A DNA stretch of 64,000 nt from Notamacropus eugenii. Taxonomy: Eukaryota; Chordata; Mammalia; Diprotodontia; Macropodidae. Positions 12,481 through 23,077 of this stretch are shown piece by piece. The notes beneath the pieces are model-generated. The model was not told the origin of the DNA and ran no database searches. It saw only the letters and a program-made list of their open reading frames with translations. Made by a program: the position numbers and the translations under genes. Each line of letters opens with the position of its first letter. Positions within the stretch are counted from its first letter, which is position 1. The stretch is from contig NC_092872.1 of the NCBI RefSeq assembly GCF_028372415.1, positions 13,668,479-13,732,478 of the forward strand, written 5' to 3'.

Positions 12481-14594
12481 CAAATACAGCAAGTTGAGCT
12501 ACATACAAGATGAAGAGGAACTAAGTAATAGAAGGAAGGCACTTCTAGGACCTTAACACATTGTAGGGAAGCCTTCCTGGAAATGATGGCATTTTACTGG
12601 GGGCTTAGAGGGAGACAGGGATATCAGGAATCAGAATAAAGGAGGGAGAGCATTCCGGGCATGGGGAACAGCCAGAGAGAAAGCAAGAGAAAAGAGGTGG
12701 GGGTGACAGTAGTGCAGGACTTGAAAGACTGTCCTGGGGGACAGGGATTAGATTGGATCAGTTCAGCCCGAGAAGACAGGACCAAAAGTAATGGGTGAAA
12801 GTGAGAAGTGCCAAATTTAGGCTGGATAATAAGGAAAGACTTGCTGTGGAGTAGGGCTCTCCTCAAATGGAATGGGCTGCTCAGAGAGATGGTAAGTTCT
12901 CTAAACTCTCCCTTTCATCATCTGATTGGTATAGGATAAAATCTATAAATGAACTTGGATAGTTTTGTGATTTTTTAATTTTGGCATGACCCAGCCATGA
13001 GCACTAAATCTTCTTCCTGCTACTGAAACTGGGTTTTGTTTCTTCAAGAAGAACTTGATGTCTGTGGAAGTACCGAGTGCAGTGATAGACACACGATGCT
13101 CAAATTTTATATATTTCTTAGTTGTTTTCAGTGGGATTTCCTGATATCTTAATGTCTCCTACATCAGTCATTAGATTAGTCCAATGGCAAGAGAAAAGTC
13201 AAGATGAGTGGTAATGGCCTGAGAAGCAATGGTTGAACTTGGCATCTCATGTCTGACCAAGCTCTGTGAGCTCCACAGTAACCGCATCAGCCACCTTCAT
13301 GGCCTTTGGAGAAAATTGGTTTCTTCAACCAATTGGGGAAATCTTCACATACTTGGGATAGAAATTCCCCTAACTTTCCAGTGGATTTGAGGCCTGTGAA
13401 TTACCATAAACCTTATTTATTCAGTCTACCAAGGTAGTTTTGGTATGATGTAGTCTCCCCACTGCTACAGTTTTTGGAATCACAGGAGGGATTTTGGTGT
13501 CAGATGGACAGAGACAAATTGATGAGTATCCCTCAGCAAGCCTTCATAACGCAGATCCTAGCACTCTCAGAAAAACCCATCCACCCTTATATGGTTAGAC
13601 TTGTTCAAAGGAAGAATATTTTGGCATTTTTGCTAACTATGTAGAGTTGGATATATAGACAAAACCAGAAAAAGTTAAGTCCATTTGCATAAGAATCAGT
13701 GAAAGATTGGTCCTTCTTCCTAATGGGACTTCTTCTTGGAGAGAAAAGAGAATCATGTTTTTTTCTCTCTGGATGATGAAAATCAGAAAACCAGAATCTC
13801 TCTTTGCTCAGGCTCTTACCAACTCCACCCATTGCATAAGTTCAGCATATAAAGAAATCAATCCCCACCAAGCTAGAAAGTCTTATACAGATCATCTTTC
13901 ATCAGAGGGTTACATAAACCACATTTTTTACACAAATAGAATACAGAAGGAGACCATACTAAGATTTGAAAAGGAAGAGATCATTTCTAAGTGGTGGGAT
14001 CAGAGAAGACTTCATAAAAACATGACCAATGGGTCTTATAGAAGGGCAAGGATGTCAGTAGACATAAATGTGTGAGGGGGAGAAGTTCTCTTGCAGGCAG
14101 ATGGCACAGCCTATGCCAATACATGGAGAGGGGAGAGCAAAAGGTGGAAGGAGAGAGCAACAAATAATACAGCTTGTCTAGAGAACAAAAAATGAGAAGG
14201 GGAGAAAGGGAAAATGAGGCTGGAAGGATGTGAGACTCTTCCTCTGTCATGCTGGGGGCAGGATGTCCCCTCTCAGCTTGTCTGCCCTTTCTCTCCCTTC
14301 TCCCCTTTGACATCTTTCAGGCTCCCCCTCAGTCTTTGCTGTGACACTCTGCTTCCAATTAACAGGTCATTTTCTTTCATGCAGGGAAGTAGTTTCTGGG
14401 CTGGGGAGGAAGAAACCTGCATTTAGGCAGGAGAAAAGAAGTACAGTCTGGGTCGGTCTGAAACCTAGTTCTTCCCTCTTCTGGGGTCAAGCTCAGGCTT
14501 AGAAATTCCCCAAAGGAGTTTGAAGCATCATACTTAAAAGTTCTATTGGAAATATTCATCTCTGGTCACAGGCATGTGGACAGCACCAAGGGAA

Positions 14595-14830
14595 GATGAG
14601 TATAATGCAGTGAGTGTTGGCCTTGTAGTCAGAAGGTGAGAGTCGAGGTCTTGGCTCTGGTATTTACTGCATGTTTGACGTTGGGTAAGTCCCCTGCTCA
14701 TTCTGAGGCTCAGGTGTCTCATGTGTATAATCAATAATGGTGTCTGTGTTATCTACCTTAAATGAGATAATGCATGTAAAGGGATTGGTAAACTTTCAAG
14801 TGCTACAAAAATCTGTTATGACTGATGATA
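14595..14830 (+). mobile_element. MIR-type SINE
   Basis: The sequence has the MIR pattern: GTCAGAAGGTGAGAGTCGAG, GTTGGGTAAGTCCCC and GAGATAATGCATGTAAAG. It has an inverted paralogue at about 55,915-56,115, within the duplicated block. Confidence 0.6.
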
Positions 14831-16169
14831 AAGACACGTAAGGCAAGGAGAGTGGGGAAGAAAGAGAATAGTGTTGACTCCAATGGCCCAGGAAGGCTAC
14901 ATGTGGATAAGAGGGCATGACGATCTATAGAATGTCAGATCTGGAAGGGATTTTAGGGACTCTAGAGGTCAGTTTTTCATTTAATTCAGGTTTGTCACCC
15001 ATAATGTGTTTGACAAGGAGGTATTGAATTAAAAACACCTAGAAAGCATCTACAATGTGAAAATTCCTGTTCCAGGTGCTGGAAAAGGTGAAAAAAATTA
15101 AAAATTGAAGTAGGAGTAAGAGAAACACAGCGATGCTTCTACTCTCTTATCCTAAAGTAATCACATGGATAAGTGAGGCTGTGAGAAATTCCAGAAAGAA
15201 AGAATATCTTCCAGTCACATTGAATGTGTTGGTAGAACTTGGGGACTGCCTAGTTTAAAAGCAAAGTCATTAGGTCTCAGAGCCTGGGACAGGATCTATA
15301 TGAAAAGTAGGAACCTTAAGGTAAGGCAACCTCAGTTGGGGGTGGGTGGAAGTGAGATTAAAGGATTGTCTGTGCCAGGTAAAGTTGTGTCCCATGCTCT
15401 GAAAGAACAGATGATGGTGGACAGACCTCCACTCCCCAGCAGGATGTGGCAATGGGGTGAATAAGGGGATGGGTTGTAGACAGGGGTACTTTAGGAATAT
15501 AAACCCAGGGAGATGGGTCCTAGAAGAGGGAGAGCCTGAGGAGATTTGGTATCAGCCTGGCGCCTGACGAGGGAGGGGGAACAAGCTGGAGGATTGCCAA
15601 AGGGACTACTCATGTCTCCAGAAGTCCATTCCCTGGACAAAACCCCCACCACTCTATCCTAGTTATAGCTCTGCCTAGGTTCCACTGTCAGGCTACAACT
15701 GGCCATAAAATGACAGGCATTCATTCCCTTGATCTTCCTGAAGAAAAGGCAGTACTTGGAGGGACTCTCTGGCATTTGAATTGAGTCTCTGTAGAGGTGA
15801 GAGTGAGGGAAAATATGGGAAACTTGGTAGTTCTGATGACTGTTTGCCTGTCTTTAAGTCTAGTGTAGGGAGAGGGAGTCTCTAATTCAGAGTACTGATG
15901 ATGAGAAAACACTAGGGCAAGTGAGGGGTTTTCCACCCAGGCCTGTGTCTGGTGCCCTGACAATCTGAGAGGCATTGGCTCTACTGTGATATTGGTATGG
16001 GGAGTAGGGATAAGGGTCTGGATCTGATTTCACTTCTTGCTAGCAACATTCTCTTATTCAAAAGGACAAGTCTTCTTTTCCCCTCTCCCCATTCACACCC
16101 CAGATGACTTACTCACAAGAATTACTCTATTTGGATCTCTAAAGTGACCTGGCTCTAAGTAAGTAGCTC

Positions 16170-17310
16170 ACTTCCAAGACAATGGAGCCAACTTTCACTC
16201 TGCTTTCAGATGCCAAATCTGGTCAATTCTCCCTCCTGTCCTGTCCACTTCACCTTTCCCATTCAAGCCCTCCTTTCCATTCCTCTAACCACCAGTCCAG
16301 AGCAAGTCCTCATCACTTTTCACCTACTGCAATAACCTGCTGACTGATCCCCCTGTGCCAAATCCTAAATTTCTTCACTCCATTGCCCACCCAGCTTCCT
16401 AATGAAAACATGTGATCTTGTCACTTCCCTCCTTAAAACAAATAGCCAAAGAAACAAACAAAAACCTTCAGGGACTCCCTATTGTTTATAGGATAAATCA
16501 CAAACAACTGCAGAACACATGATGTTTAAGACCCTCTTGGCCCCAGCCTACCTATACCACCTTACAAACTACACCCCTTAATGTTCAAAATATTTTGCTG
16601 GCAAACTAGATTTCTTGCTTTTCCATAGTCTTATCTTGATGCGTCCAAAGAGAGTTCGCTGTGCCAGGAATGTGTCCCTTCTCATCTCTGCCTCCTGAAA
16701 GCCTTCTCTTCCTCCAAGGCCCAGCTCAGACACCACGTCTTTCCTGAAGCCTTCACAGGTCTATTGTCCTTCCACCCCCCACCCCACAGGCCTACCCATG
16801 AAGTGAACTGTCTCAGATTGTCTTGACAACTTAGTCTCTAGGTGTTGCCTGGTCCCAATCCCTGCCACCTGTTCCGTTGTGTGTTTTGGATTCTGCTCCT
16901 GCTCCCATGCTTCCTAGATTCTCAGCCATTTCAGGGGAGACATTTTGAGTGGGGGGGGGATTTCCATCATTTTATGTGCAGTCTAAGAGTACATGAGAAG
17001 TCCTTAAATGAGAAAACATGGAGGCAGAAAGTATAAGTGAAGGGTAAACAGCAGTAAGTAAGAGACCTGGGAATGAACGAATGAACAAATGAATGAAGGA
17101 ATGAACAGACGTTCCTGCATTCAGTGCTTTGCCTCTCTTCATGATCTCCTATTTATCTGCACACAGCTTGCTTTGTGTACATTCTTTTGCATGTTGTCTC
17201 CCTCTCATTAGATTGCAAGTTCCTTGAGAGCAGGGTCTGTGTTTTGCTCTTTTTGGATCTCCAGTCCTAACAGATTGCCTGGCATATAGTAGTTATTAAT
17301 AAATGTTTAG
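16170..17310 (+). mobile_element. Old L2-type repeat fragments
   Basis: Phrases such as CAGGGACTCCCTATTGTTTA, CTTCTCTTCCTCCAAGGCCC and the tail GCCTGGCATATAGTAGTT are typical of old mammalian L2/MIR-type elements. They fill the space where exon 1 of the pseudogene would be expected. No exon 1 sequence is visible here. Confidence 0.55.
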
Positions 17311-17793
17311 AGGTTAATTGAATGCCTTGCTGTGTCCCAAAAACAATGCTAAGTACTCAGAAAACAAATAACATCCAGGTATTCTGGCTCCAAATCCAGG
17401 ATTCTTCTCAGTAATGTAACTGTCAGGTGCCTCTGAAGAGGTATAAGTTTGTATTGGCTTTTTTCCAGTTTGAGGGCTTTTGTCTCTCTACAATCCTGAC
17501 ATATCCCCTGAGGACCAGGAATGTGGAAGCTGAGCACAGGGGACGCCCCCAGGTCATTCAGTAGACACTCTTTGGAGGAATGACGGTTCTGGATGTCCCT
17601 TCTCTGACCCTGGTGCAGGTGTGACCTTGGGCAGTCACCTAACTTTCCTAGTTTTTAGTTTCCTCATCTAGACACCCATGGGGTCAGACTAGATGGTGTC
17701 TAAGGCCCTTCCAGAACTAATCTGCTTGCTCCTGGTCCCAGAGGGGCTTAGAAGGGGTCTAGCCTTAAAAGGCTGTCCTGCTTTCCTCCTAAG

Positions 17794-17901
17794 AACAAAG
17801 ATCCTGCTGCTCTACGACCTCTGACCTTCACCATCAGAGAGACTGTGTGCCCGAGAACTGAAAACTGCAATCCAGATGAACGTGACTTCAGTGAAAATGA
17901 G
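17794..17901 (+). pseudogene. Cathelicidin pseudogene exon 2
   Basis: It has 36 open codons with FTIRETVC intact, acceptor CTAAG and donor GTGAGA. Relative to the intact gene, the usual Cys of the ECDF motif is Arg, and an Arg five residues upstream has become Cys. The cysteine count stays the same but the spacing changes. Confidence 0.88.
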
Positions 17902-18154
17902 GTGAGAGTGTCCTAGGCAGGGGAGGGAGTCTGACTGAAGAAGTTGATTTCTGGGGATATGCACCCTTGGGACAGCACACTGAGTTATGCTTTTCTGCTG
18001 CCCTGTGGAAAGTGCTTTTTTCCAAGATGAGAAACAGAAAAAAACTCCCAGGGGGCTGACTGGGGAGAAAGCTTGAGCTTGGTGCCTGTTCTGGCATGTC
18101 AGGGGTAAAGGTCACAGACTGGCAACCCTGAACTCTCTCTTCCACCCTTCACAG

Positions 18155-18226
18155 CTGCTGAAAGAGTGCATTGGAACCATTGACCTGGATTCTTCCAATC
18201 CCTCTGTTGATATTTTCTGTGATGGG
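18155..18226 (+). pseudogene. Cathelicidin pseudogene exon 3
   Basis: It has 24 open codons, LLKECIGTIDLD to IFCDG. The donor site is AT rather than GT at 18227-18228, which should prevent normal splicing. The same position in the intact gene reads GGG|GTAAGT. Confidence 0.88.
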
Positions 18227-18933
18227 ATAAGTGATGAATCCTCCTTGGGGGCCTGAGAGAAGAGCCCAAACCTCCAGACTCTACTAGGGGTCCATGATGC
18301 CTTCTCCCTTGGAGGCTGTTGGGATTGATCTGGAGCTAGAGTGACTTCGGCCAACTTTGACCATTCTGCCCTCTTGCCAATCTTAGCCTCAGGCTAGCCT
18401 CCCTTTTCTTCCTACAGGTTCCAGGAGGGGATATAGATACAGAGGCAGAAGCATTACTCTCTCCCATACCCCATCCATCTCACCCAATCCCAGCTCTGGA
18501 GCCAGAGAGGTTTCTGACTTTAGAGTCCAAGGGAAAGAGCGGGGTGTAAAGAAGGCCAATGGGACAGGAAGTGTCTAAACCTGCCTTTCCAGAGAATCAC
18601 TTTGAGGAGTTTGAATTGGAAGGAGTCTTAGAAATTATTTAGTTTAATTCCCCTTCACTGAATTGACAGAAAATGAAAGTGAGGTTCAGAGATATGGAGT
18701 GATCTTACTGAAAAGTCATAGATTTAACACGTCTGAACTGAAGCAGATCTTCTGACTCAGTCTAACTATATGGCTTTGCCCAATACCTCAGTAATGAGAT
18801 GGGGTAGCATAAATAGTGTGGGGTAGGCTGGGAGTATCACCAGTGTCCCTGCCAGCCAATATGAAGTGTAGGCTGTGAGTTCAGGTGTGGCCATCCCAGA
18901 GCTATAGTTAACTTGACCTGGTTCCAGAGTCTT

Positions 18934-18939
18934 GCCAGA
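18934..18939. repeat. Target-site duplication, left (GCCAGA)
   Basis: GCCAGA immediately precedes the 5' LTR, and an identical GCCAGA at 28718-28723 immediately follows the 3' LTR. Six bases is the integration footprint expected for betaretrovirus-type integrases. Confidence 0.9.
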
Positions 18940-19313
18940 TGTAAGGGGCGCTGGCCACCACACCATCTGGGACGCCACACTGACGGACATCAGGTAAACT
19001 GAGTCCGGTGCAGGGAAGGGTGAACAAGATGGCGCTGGAAGGGACGGCCCCACCCCTGGTTTGTTTTTGTCACTATAGTTCCAGCTTGTGTTCATTTCTA
19101 TAGCTTCGAGTTTGTTTGTGTGTGTTACCATGGTTCACTGGGCTAGCTGGCAGAGACTATATAATCAGAGTGCTTGCTTGAATAAATTGGAGTTGCTTAC
19201 TGACCCACTCTCCCACCTCATTCTTTTACTCACGAGCTCCACAGGAGGAGGAGCAGCCTGCTGGCCAGGCATAAGACTTGCTCCTCTCGGTAAGCTATGC
19301 CATCACCACAGCA
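18940..19313 (+). repeat. 5' LTR of the class II provirus
   Basis: The LTR begins TG and ends CA and is 374 bp long. TATATAA lies at 19158-19164 and AATAAA at 19181-19186, unusually close together, so the R region would be short. It matches 28344-28717 except for about 12 substitutions by eye. Confidence 0.92.
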
Positions 19314-19316
19314 ACT

Positions 19317-19333
19317 TGGCGCCCAACGTGGGG
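19317..19333 (+). promoter_or_regulatory. Primer-binding site, tRNA-Lys(1,2) type
   Basis: TGGCGCCCAACGTGGGG starts three bases after the 5' LTR. It is complementary to the 3' end of tRNA-Lys(1,2), the primer of MMTV-like and HERV-K-like viruses. Confidence 0.9.
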
Positions 19334-19361
19334 CCACAAGCAAGGGGAAGGAGCAGGAAGC

Positions 19362-19457
19362 TCAGCCAAGGGAAGTCAGGTCCCTTAAGAAACTCAGCCA
19401 AGGGAAGTCAGGTCCCTCAGGAAACTCAGCTGAGGGGATCAGGTCCCTCAGTCACCC
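19362..19457 (+). repeat. Three tandem ~32-bp repeats in the proviral leader
   Basis: A unit beginning CTCAGCCAAGGGAAGTCAGG occurs twice nearly unchanged, and a third time diverged (CTCAGCTGAGGGG). The repeats lie between the primer-binding site and gag, where packaging signals and splice donors usually sit. Confidence 0.7.
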
Positions 19458-19664
19458 CCTGAGTGAGTCAGGCTCTCCAGAAGCCTAGACAGTGTACAGG
19501 AGCTATCAGGACAGGGTCAAAAGCCGATACCTGAGCGCGACAGGAAACGGTAGCCTTTCTGTCTCACTGAGTTCCTCTGGGAAGCGAATCCGAGAAGTGG
19601 ACGCAGGAGAAGACGTGCACATTCAGCTCGAGTGAGACAAGGTGTAACCGTGAGTAAGATTGAA

Positions 19665-19868
19665 ATGGGGCAAAGCTCAAAAAAGTTGAGTCAGGGTCGT
19701 TACACATTCTTCTTATATAACATGCTGAAGAATGTGTTCATAGAGGAAGATGGTGGCAAGGCAGTGCAAATGAGAACATTCATCACATCCTCACAGACAG
19801 CCCCGTCAGAGTCAGAGAGTAGTACAAGGAACAATAGCAGAGAAAGTCAGCCAGCACCCAATATCTAA
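19665..19868 (+). pseudogene. gag 5' remnant (matrix start)
   Basis: The sequence opens MGQSSKKLSQ, a myristoylation-type Gag start, and stays open for about 68 codons. Similarity ends soon afterwards. The rest of matrix and capsid is not recognisable in the following 1.7 kb, so capsid coding is missing. Confidence 0.6.
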
Positions 19869-20049
19869 ACTTAGAAGAGAGATGGACAAACAGACAGATG
19901 GTGCAGAATTTGCAAGACAGTGTTAAAGAGCTAACTGATAAATTGAGAAACCTACTGAAGAAAGAGAAAAGAAACCTCAGAGACAAGGCTTTGAAACTCC
20001 CAGGTGAAAAGGAGGACACTAAGAGCCAATGGACTTTGTTCCAGAGTCT

Positions 20050-21720
20050 CCCTCACTTCCACTTGCAGTTTCACAACGTTTTCTTTCAAAAACATTTTTA
20101 AGGAGTGGCCACAGATGTGGAAATTTTCTTGAGTAAAAGTTAGAACCATCAAGATTTTTATTTTACTCTATAATCCAGAAATGGTGTCAGAGAAAGTAAT
20201 TTGTAATCTGAATTTTATTGAAACTAAAAGATGTTGGAAAACTTACTTTATTTAGAAAACCAGATATTTTCACCTTTGCCTGTTAAAAAAGTTACAGCTA
20301 AAAAGCTGCTGTTTTAATGCTAAACCTAAGATTGTTAATGGATTACTACATGTGGAAAGAAATGAATGGAGTAATAATTTATTTAGACTGGTTCTGCCTA
20401 TTCAGAATAGTCCTCCTATATGTTTGGGGTTGGCAGGCATGGGATCCATGCCAATTCTTTTTATTTTGTAAAACTGCCAAGGCTCCTTTCATGTGGACAC
20501 AGTCATCAGTCCTAAGAAAATTGTTTGGCTTGTATAATTCATAAATAATGATGTGACTTGCTCAAAAGTTGTAACAATTGGCTTTTATATCAGACCAAGT
20601 TTTAAATTTGAGAAGGAAGGATCTGAAATGAAATCTCTTATGTATGTGAGTCCTGTTAATCTTCATTGCTTATTTCAACTCCATGGGAATACAAATAACT
20701 GTATTTGGCTTTAAGTTGGGATTAGTGAAATTTGCTGTTTAAGGTAAAAGCATTTGGGACCACAAATAATTTTGTTTAAGTTTGAATTTGGGTATAGTTG
20801 TCTGCATTAAATCAGTATCTGAAAGGATATGCCACAAGTTACTTAGAGGGACTGTGATCCTTCATCCTGTACTGTTATCAGGTGAAATTTGTATCTGGAG
20901 AGGAAACACCGAGGGGAGAATTCTAGACTCAATCTAGGATGGGAGGATCCTCCTGGTCAGTTTCCCCACTGTGACCTTTTATAAAGGAATGTTTCCAACC
21001 TGACTGTTCCTGAGTCTGGCTAGAATACAGATACTGAATGACTGGAAAATTTCACTCCTATCTGAATTCAAACAGAGTCAAAGATGTTTTATATTTAGAA
21101 ATTCTTTAATACCTAAGAATCTGGTTTGTGATCATCTATTCATTTGTGAGAAGATTTATGGTACTTTGTAGAGTACTTGCATAGTGGCTAAATAAAATTT
21201 CTTTTCCATAAGGTCTCTCTCCTTAGATACCTGAGTTCTAGGTATCCAGGGCTTGTGGACAGTCGGTTGGTTTCCCTCCCTTACCAGCTACCAGCTTTCT
21301 TTGTGAAAGTGCTGTGGGCTGTAGCTGAAACTTGGAAGGTACCCAAAAGTTACTCAAATCTCCCCTCTTTTCTAAAGCCACATGAGCAATTAAGTTGGAT
21401 TCTCTGTGTTAGTATATAAAAATTGTGCTTCAGTTTCTGTAAGTTGTCTCCCTCCACCAGGTGGAAGGACGTCTCTTTCTCGAGAATTGCAATATCACCT
21501 ATCACCCTTTGAATCATCAAGTTCCTTATACTGGTTAAAGACCTAACCCCTCCAATGTTGGGACCCTGTGAGGCAGGGTCAGCTCTATGTCCAGTCTCAG
21601 CAGGAAGCAGTTTCAGAAGCTGAGACCTTCATCCCTTATCCCAAAATATGTGGCGTCCCATCTGCTTAAAGGGAGACAGGGTGGGGTGCTTGAATACATG
21701 TACTTGGACCCCAGAATTCA
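20050..21720. other. Unassigned AT-rich stretch replacing gag capsid
   Basis: No long open frame or recognised gag motif is seen. TATATAAAA occurs near 21,414 and AATAAA near 21,191, which could be LTR fragments of another element. The stretch lies where capsid should be coded. Confidence 0.4.
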
Positions 21721-21790
21721 GGCAAGGTAGAAAGGATGAATAGAACCCTGAAGGAATGTACTGCTAAGCTTAAGGCTAAAACTGGCAAGA
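21721..21790 (+). pseudogene. Short integrase-like fragment of another retrovirus type
   Basis: One frame reads GKVERMNRTLKECTAKL, which resembles the end of the integrase core of gammaretrovirus-like (class I) elements, where VERMNRTLK is common. It is out of frame with the nucleocapsid that starts a few bases later. This suggests a recombination or insertion junction near 21,785. Confidence 0.45.
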
Positions 21791-21796
21791 ACAAAA

Positions 21797-22141
21797 ATGA
21801 GATGCTTTAAGTGTGGAAAAATAGGACATTACCAGAGGGAGTGTAGAAACAATACAGAGGGAAGAAAAGGACTTCAGAACCAAGGGAACAGAACGCCATT
21901 TAAGAGTAAGCCAACCACACCCTGTCCAAAATGTAACAAAACAGAACATTGGGCTTCAGAGTGTAGGTCATTCTCCCCTCTCAAGGGTAGCGTTCAATAT
22001 TTATACATGCAGACGGGCGTCCCTCCAGCCCAGGAGAAAAGGAGGGGCTACTGGGAGGATGCAGAGATGATCCCACAGGCCACTTTAGAATTCAGGAGGA
22101 GGTACCAGCCACTCAAGTCGGTGCCATACAGTCAAAATTAA
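21797..22141 (+). pseudogene. gag nucleocapsid remnant (two zinc knuckles)
   Basis: Two CCHC knuckles are visible: CFKCGKIGHYQREC and CPKCNKTEHWASEC. Both keep the C-x2-C-x4-H-x4-C spacing; the second has Glu where Gly is usual. Nucleocapsid binds and packages genomic RNA. The frame stays open to 22141, just before pro. Confidence 0.85.
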
Positions 22142-22227
22142 TTAGAAGCCTAGGGAATTTCCTGATACCTCCATGCACAACAGTATGGTTACCAATAGAG
22201 GGAGTATGCATCAAAACAAAGCAAGAG

Positions 22228-22731
22228 ATGATCATTTCTGCACCAGCAAATGCTTACCCAGGCTTACAGGCCGTAGCACAGCAACCACCAATTGGTACCT
22301 TACACAAGATCCTGATGTGCAACTTTAATGTGGAGGTTGAGGTTGATACAGGGCAGCCGGTAGCACAATTGATACAAATGAATCATAACACAGAACAAAC
22401 AATATATCGGACTCAACAAATTGGCAATCAGAGACCAATGCTTACCATATATATAGAAGGAATACCTAAAACAGGCCTTATTGACACTGGTGCAGACAGA
22501 AGCATATTCCCTTTTTCACAATGGGAATCTCAATGGCCAATAGGAGAGGAAAACAGTGTATATGGCATAGGAGGCTCACAATGGGCCAGGGAGGTGGCCA
22601 GCCCACTACGGTGGACTTTTGAAGACAGATCAGGAAAATTTTGGCCACAAGTATTGAAAGGGCTTCCCATAATACTATGGGGAAGAGACCTGCTTACACA
22701 ATTAGGGGTAAGATTAACAACAAATTTTTGA
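22228..22731 (+). pseudogene. pro: dUTPase end and aspartic protease
   Basis: The N-terminal part contains GQPVAQLIQM, resembling motif 4 of retroviral dUTPases. The protease follows, with active-site LIDTGADRS near 22,483 and a late GRDLLTQLG motif, both typical of betaretroviral Pro. The protease part is open to 22731, so it is the best-preserved enzyme segment before RT. The dUTPase part is incomplete. Confidence 0.85.
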
Positions 22732-22799
22732 ACAGGTCCATTGATGACAGTGCCGTGAGAATTCCACCACCAACATTATGATGGATCTCGGATGATCCC

Positions 22800-23077
22800 A
22801 TCTGGGTGGATCAATGGACCCTAAAATATGAAAATCTCACGGCCCTGAAAGACCTAGTACAAGAACAGTTAGAGTGAGGACACATTGAGGAATCCTTTAG
22901 TCCTTGGAACTCTCCTGTATTTGTCATAAAAAAGAAATCTGGAAAATACAGAATGTTGACTGATTTGAGAAAGATCAATGACATCATGCAGCCGATGGGT
23001 GCTTTGCAGCCAGGTTTGCCATCACCCAATGCAATTCCCAGCAGTTATAAACTTTGGGTGATTGACATCAAGGATTG
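22800..23077 (+). pseudogene. pol reverse transcriptase, first part
   Basis: RT fingers and palm motifs are visible: [20 protein letters not shown], then [11 protein letters not shown] and LWVIDIKD, which carries the first catalytic Asp. A TGA interrupts the frame just before GHIEES. The sequence stops within the catalytic block, where a LINE was inserted, and resumes at 25868. Confidence 0.87.

Larger units (their letters stand above)
12000..16095 (-). repeat. Inverted copy of the cathelicidin 3' flank
   Basis: The reverse complement follows 54,218-58,620 in order. Anchors include CAGAGAAAGATCTGCTGGAC (12,280 versus 58,300), GGTCACAGGCATGTGGACAGC (14,565 versus 56,125) and GCAAGAAGTGAAATCAGAT (16,035 versus 54,280). 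It ends just before the cathelicidin pseudogene begins. No gene is recognised inside. Confidence 0.82.
17110..18933 (+). repeat. Direct paralogue of the cathelicidin locus, part 1
   Basis: It aligns with 50,810-52,610 including introns, for example TGAATGCCTTGCTGTGTCCC and GACTAGATGGTGTCTAAGGC. It holds pseudogene exons 2 and 3 and stops at the provirus. Confidence 0.85.

Noticed and set aside
16100-17110. Exon 1 of the cathelicidin pseudogene
   Set aside because: Only L2-type repeat sequence was seen. The Leu-rich frame at 16,842-17,036 does not resemble the exon at 50,115 and lacks the cathelin helix.
19362-19457. CRISPR-like array from ~32-bp repeats
   Set aside because: The units are adjacent without spacers, lie in a retroviral leader, and the genome is mammalian.
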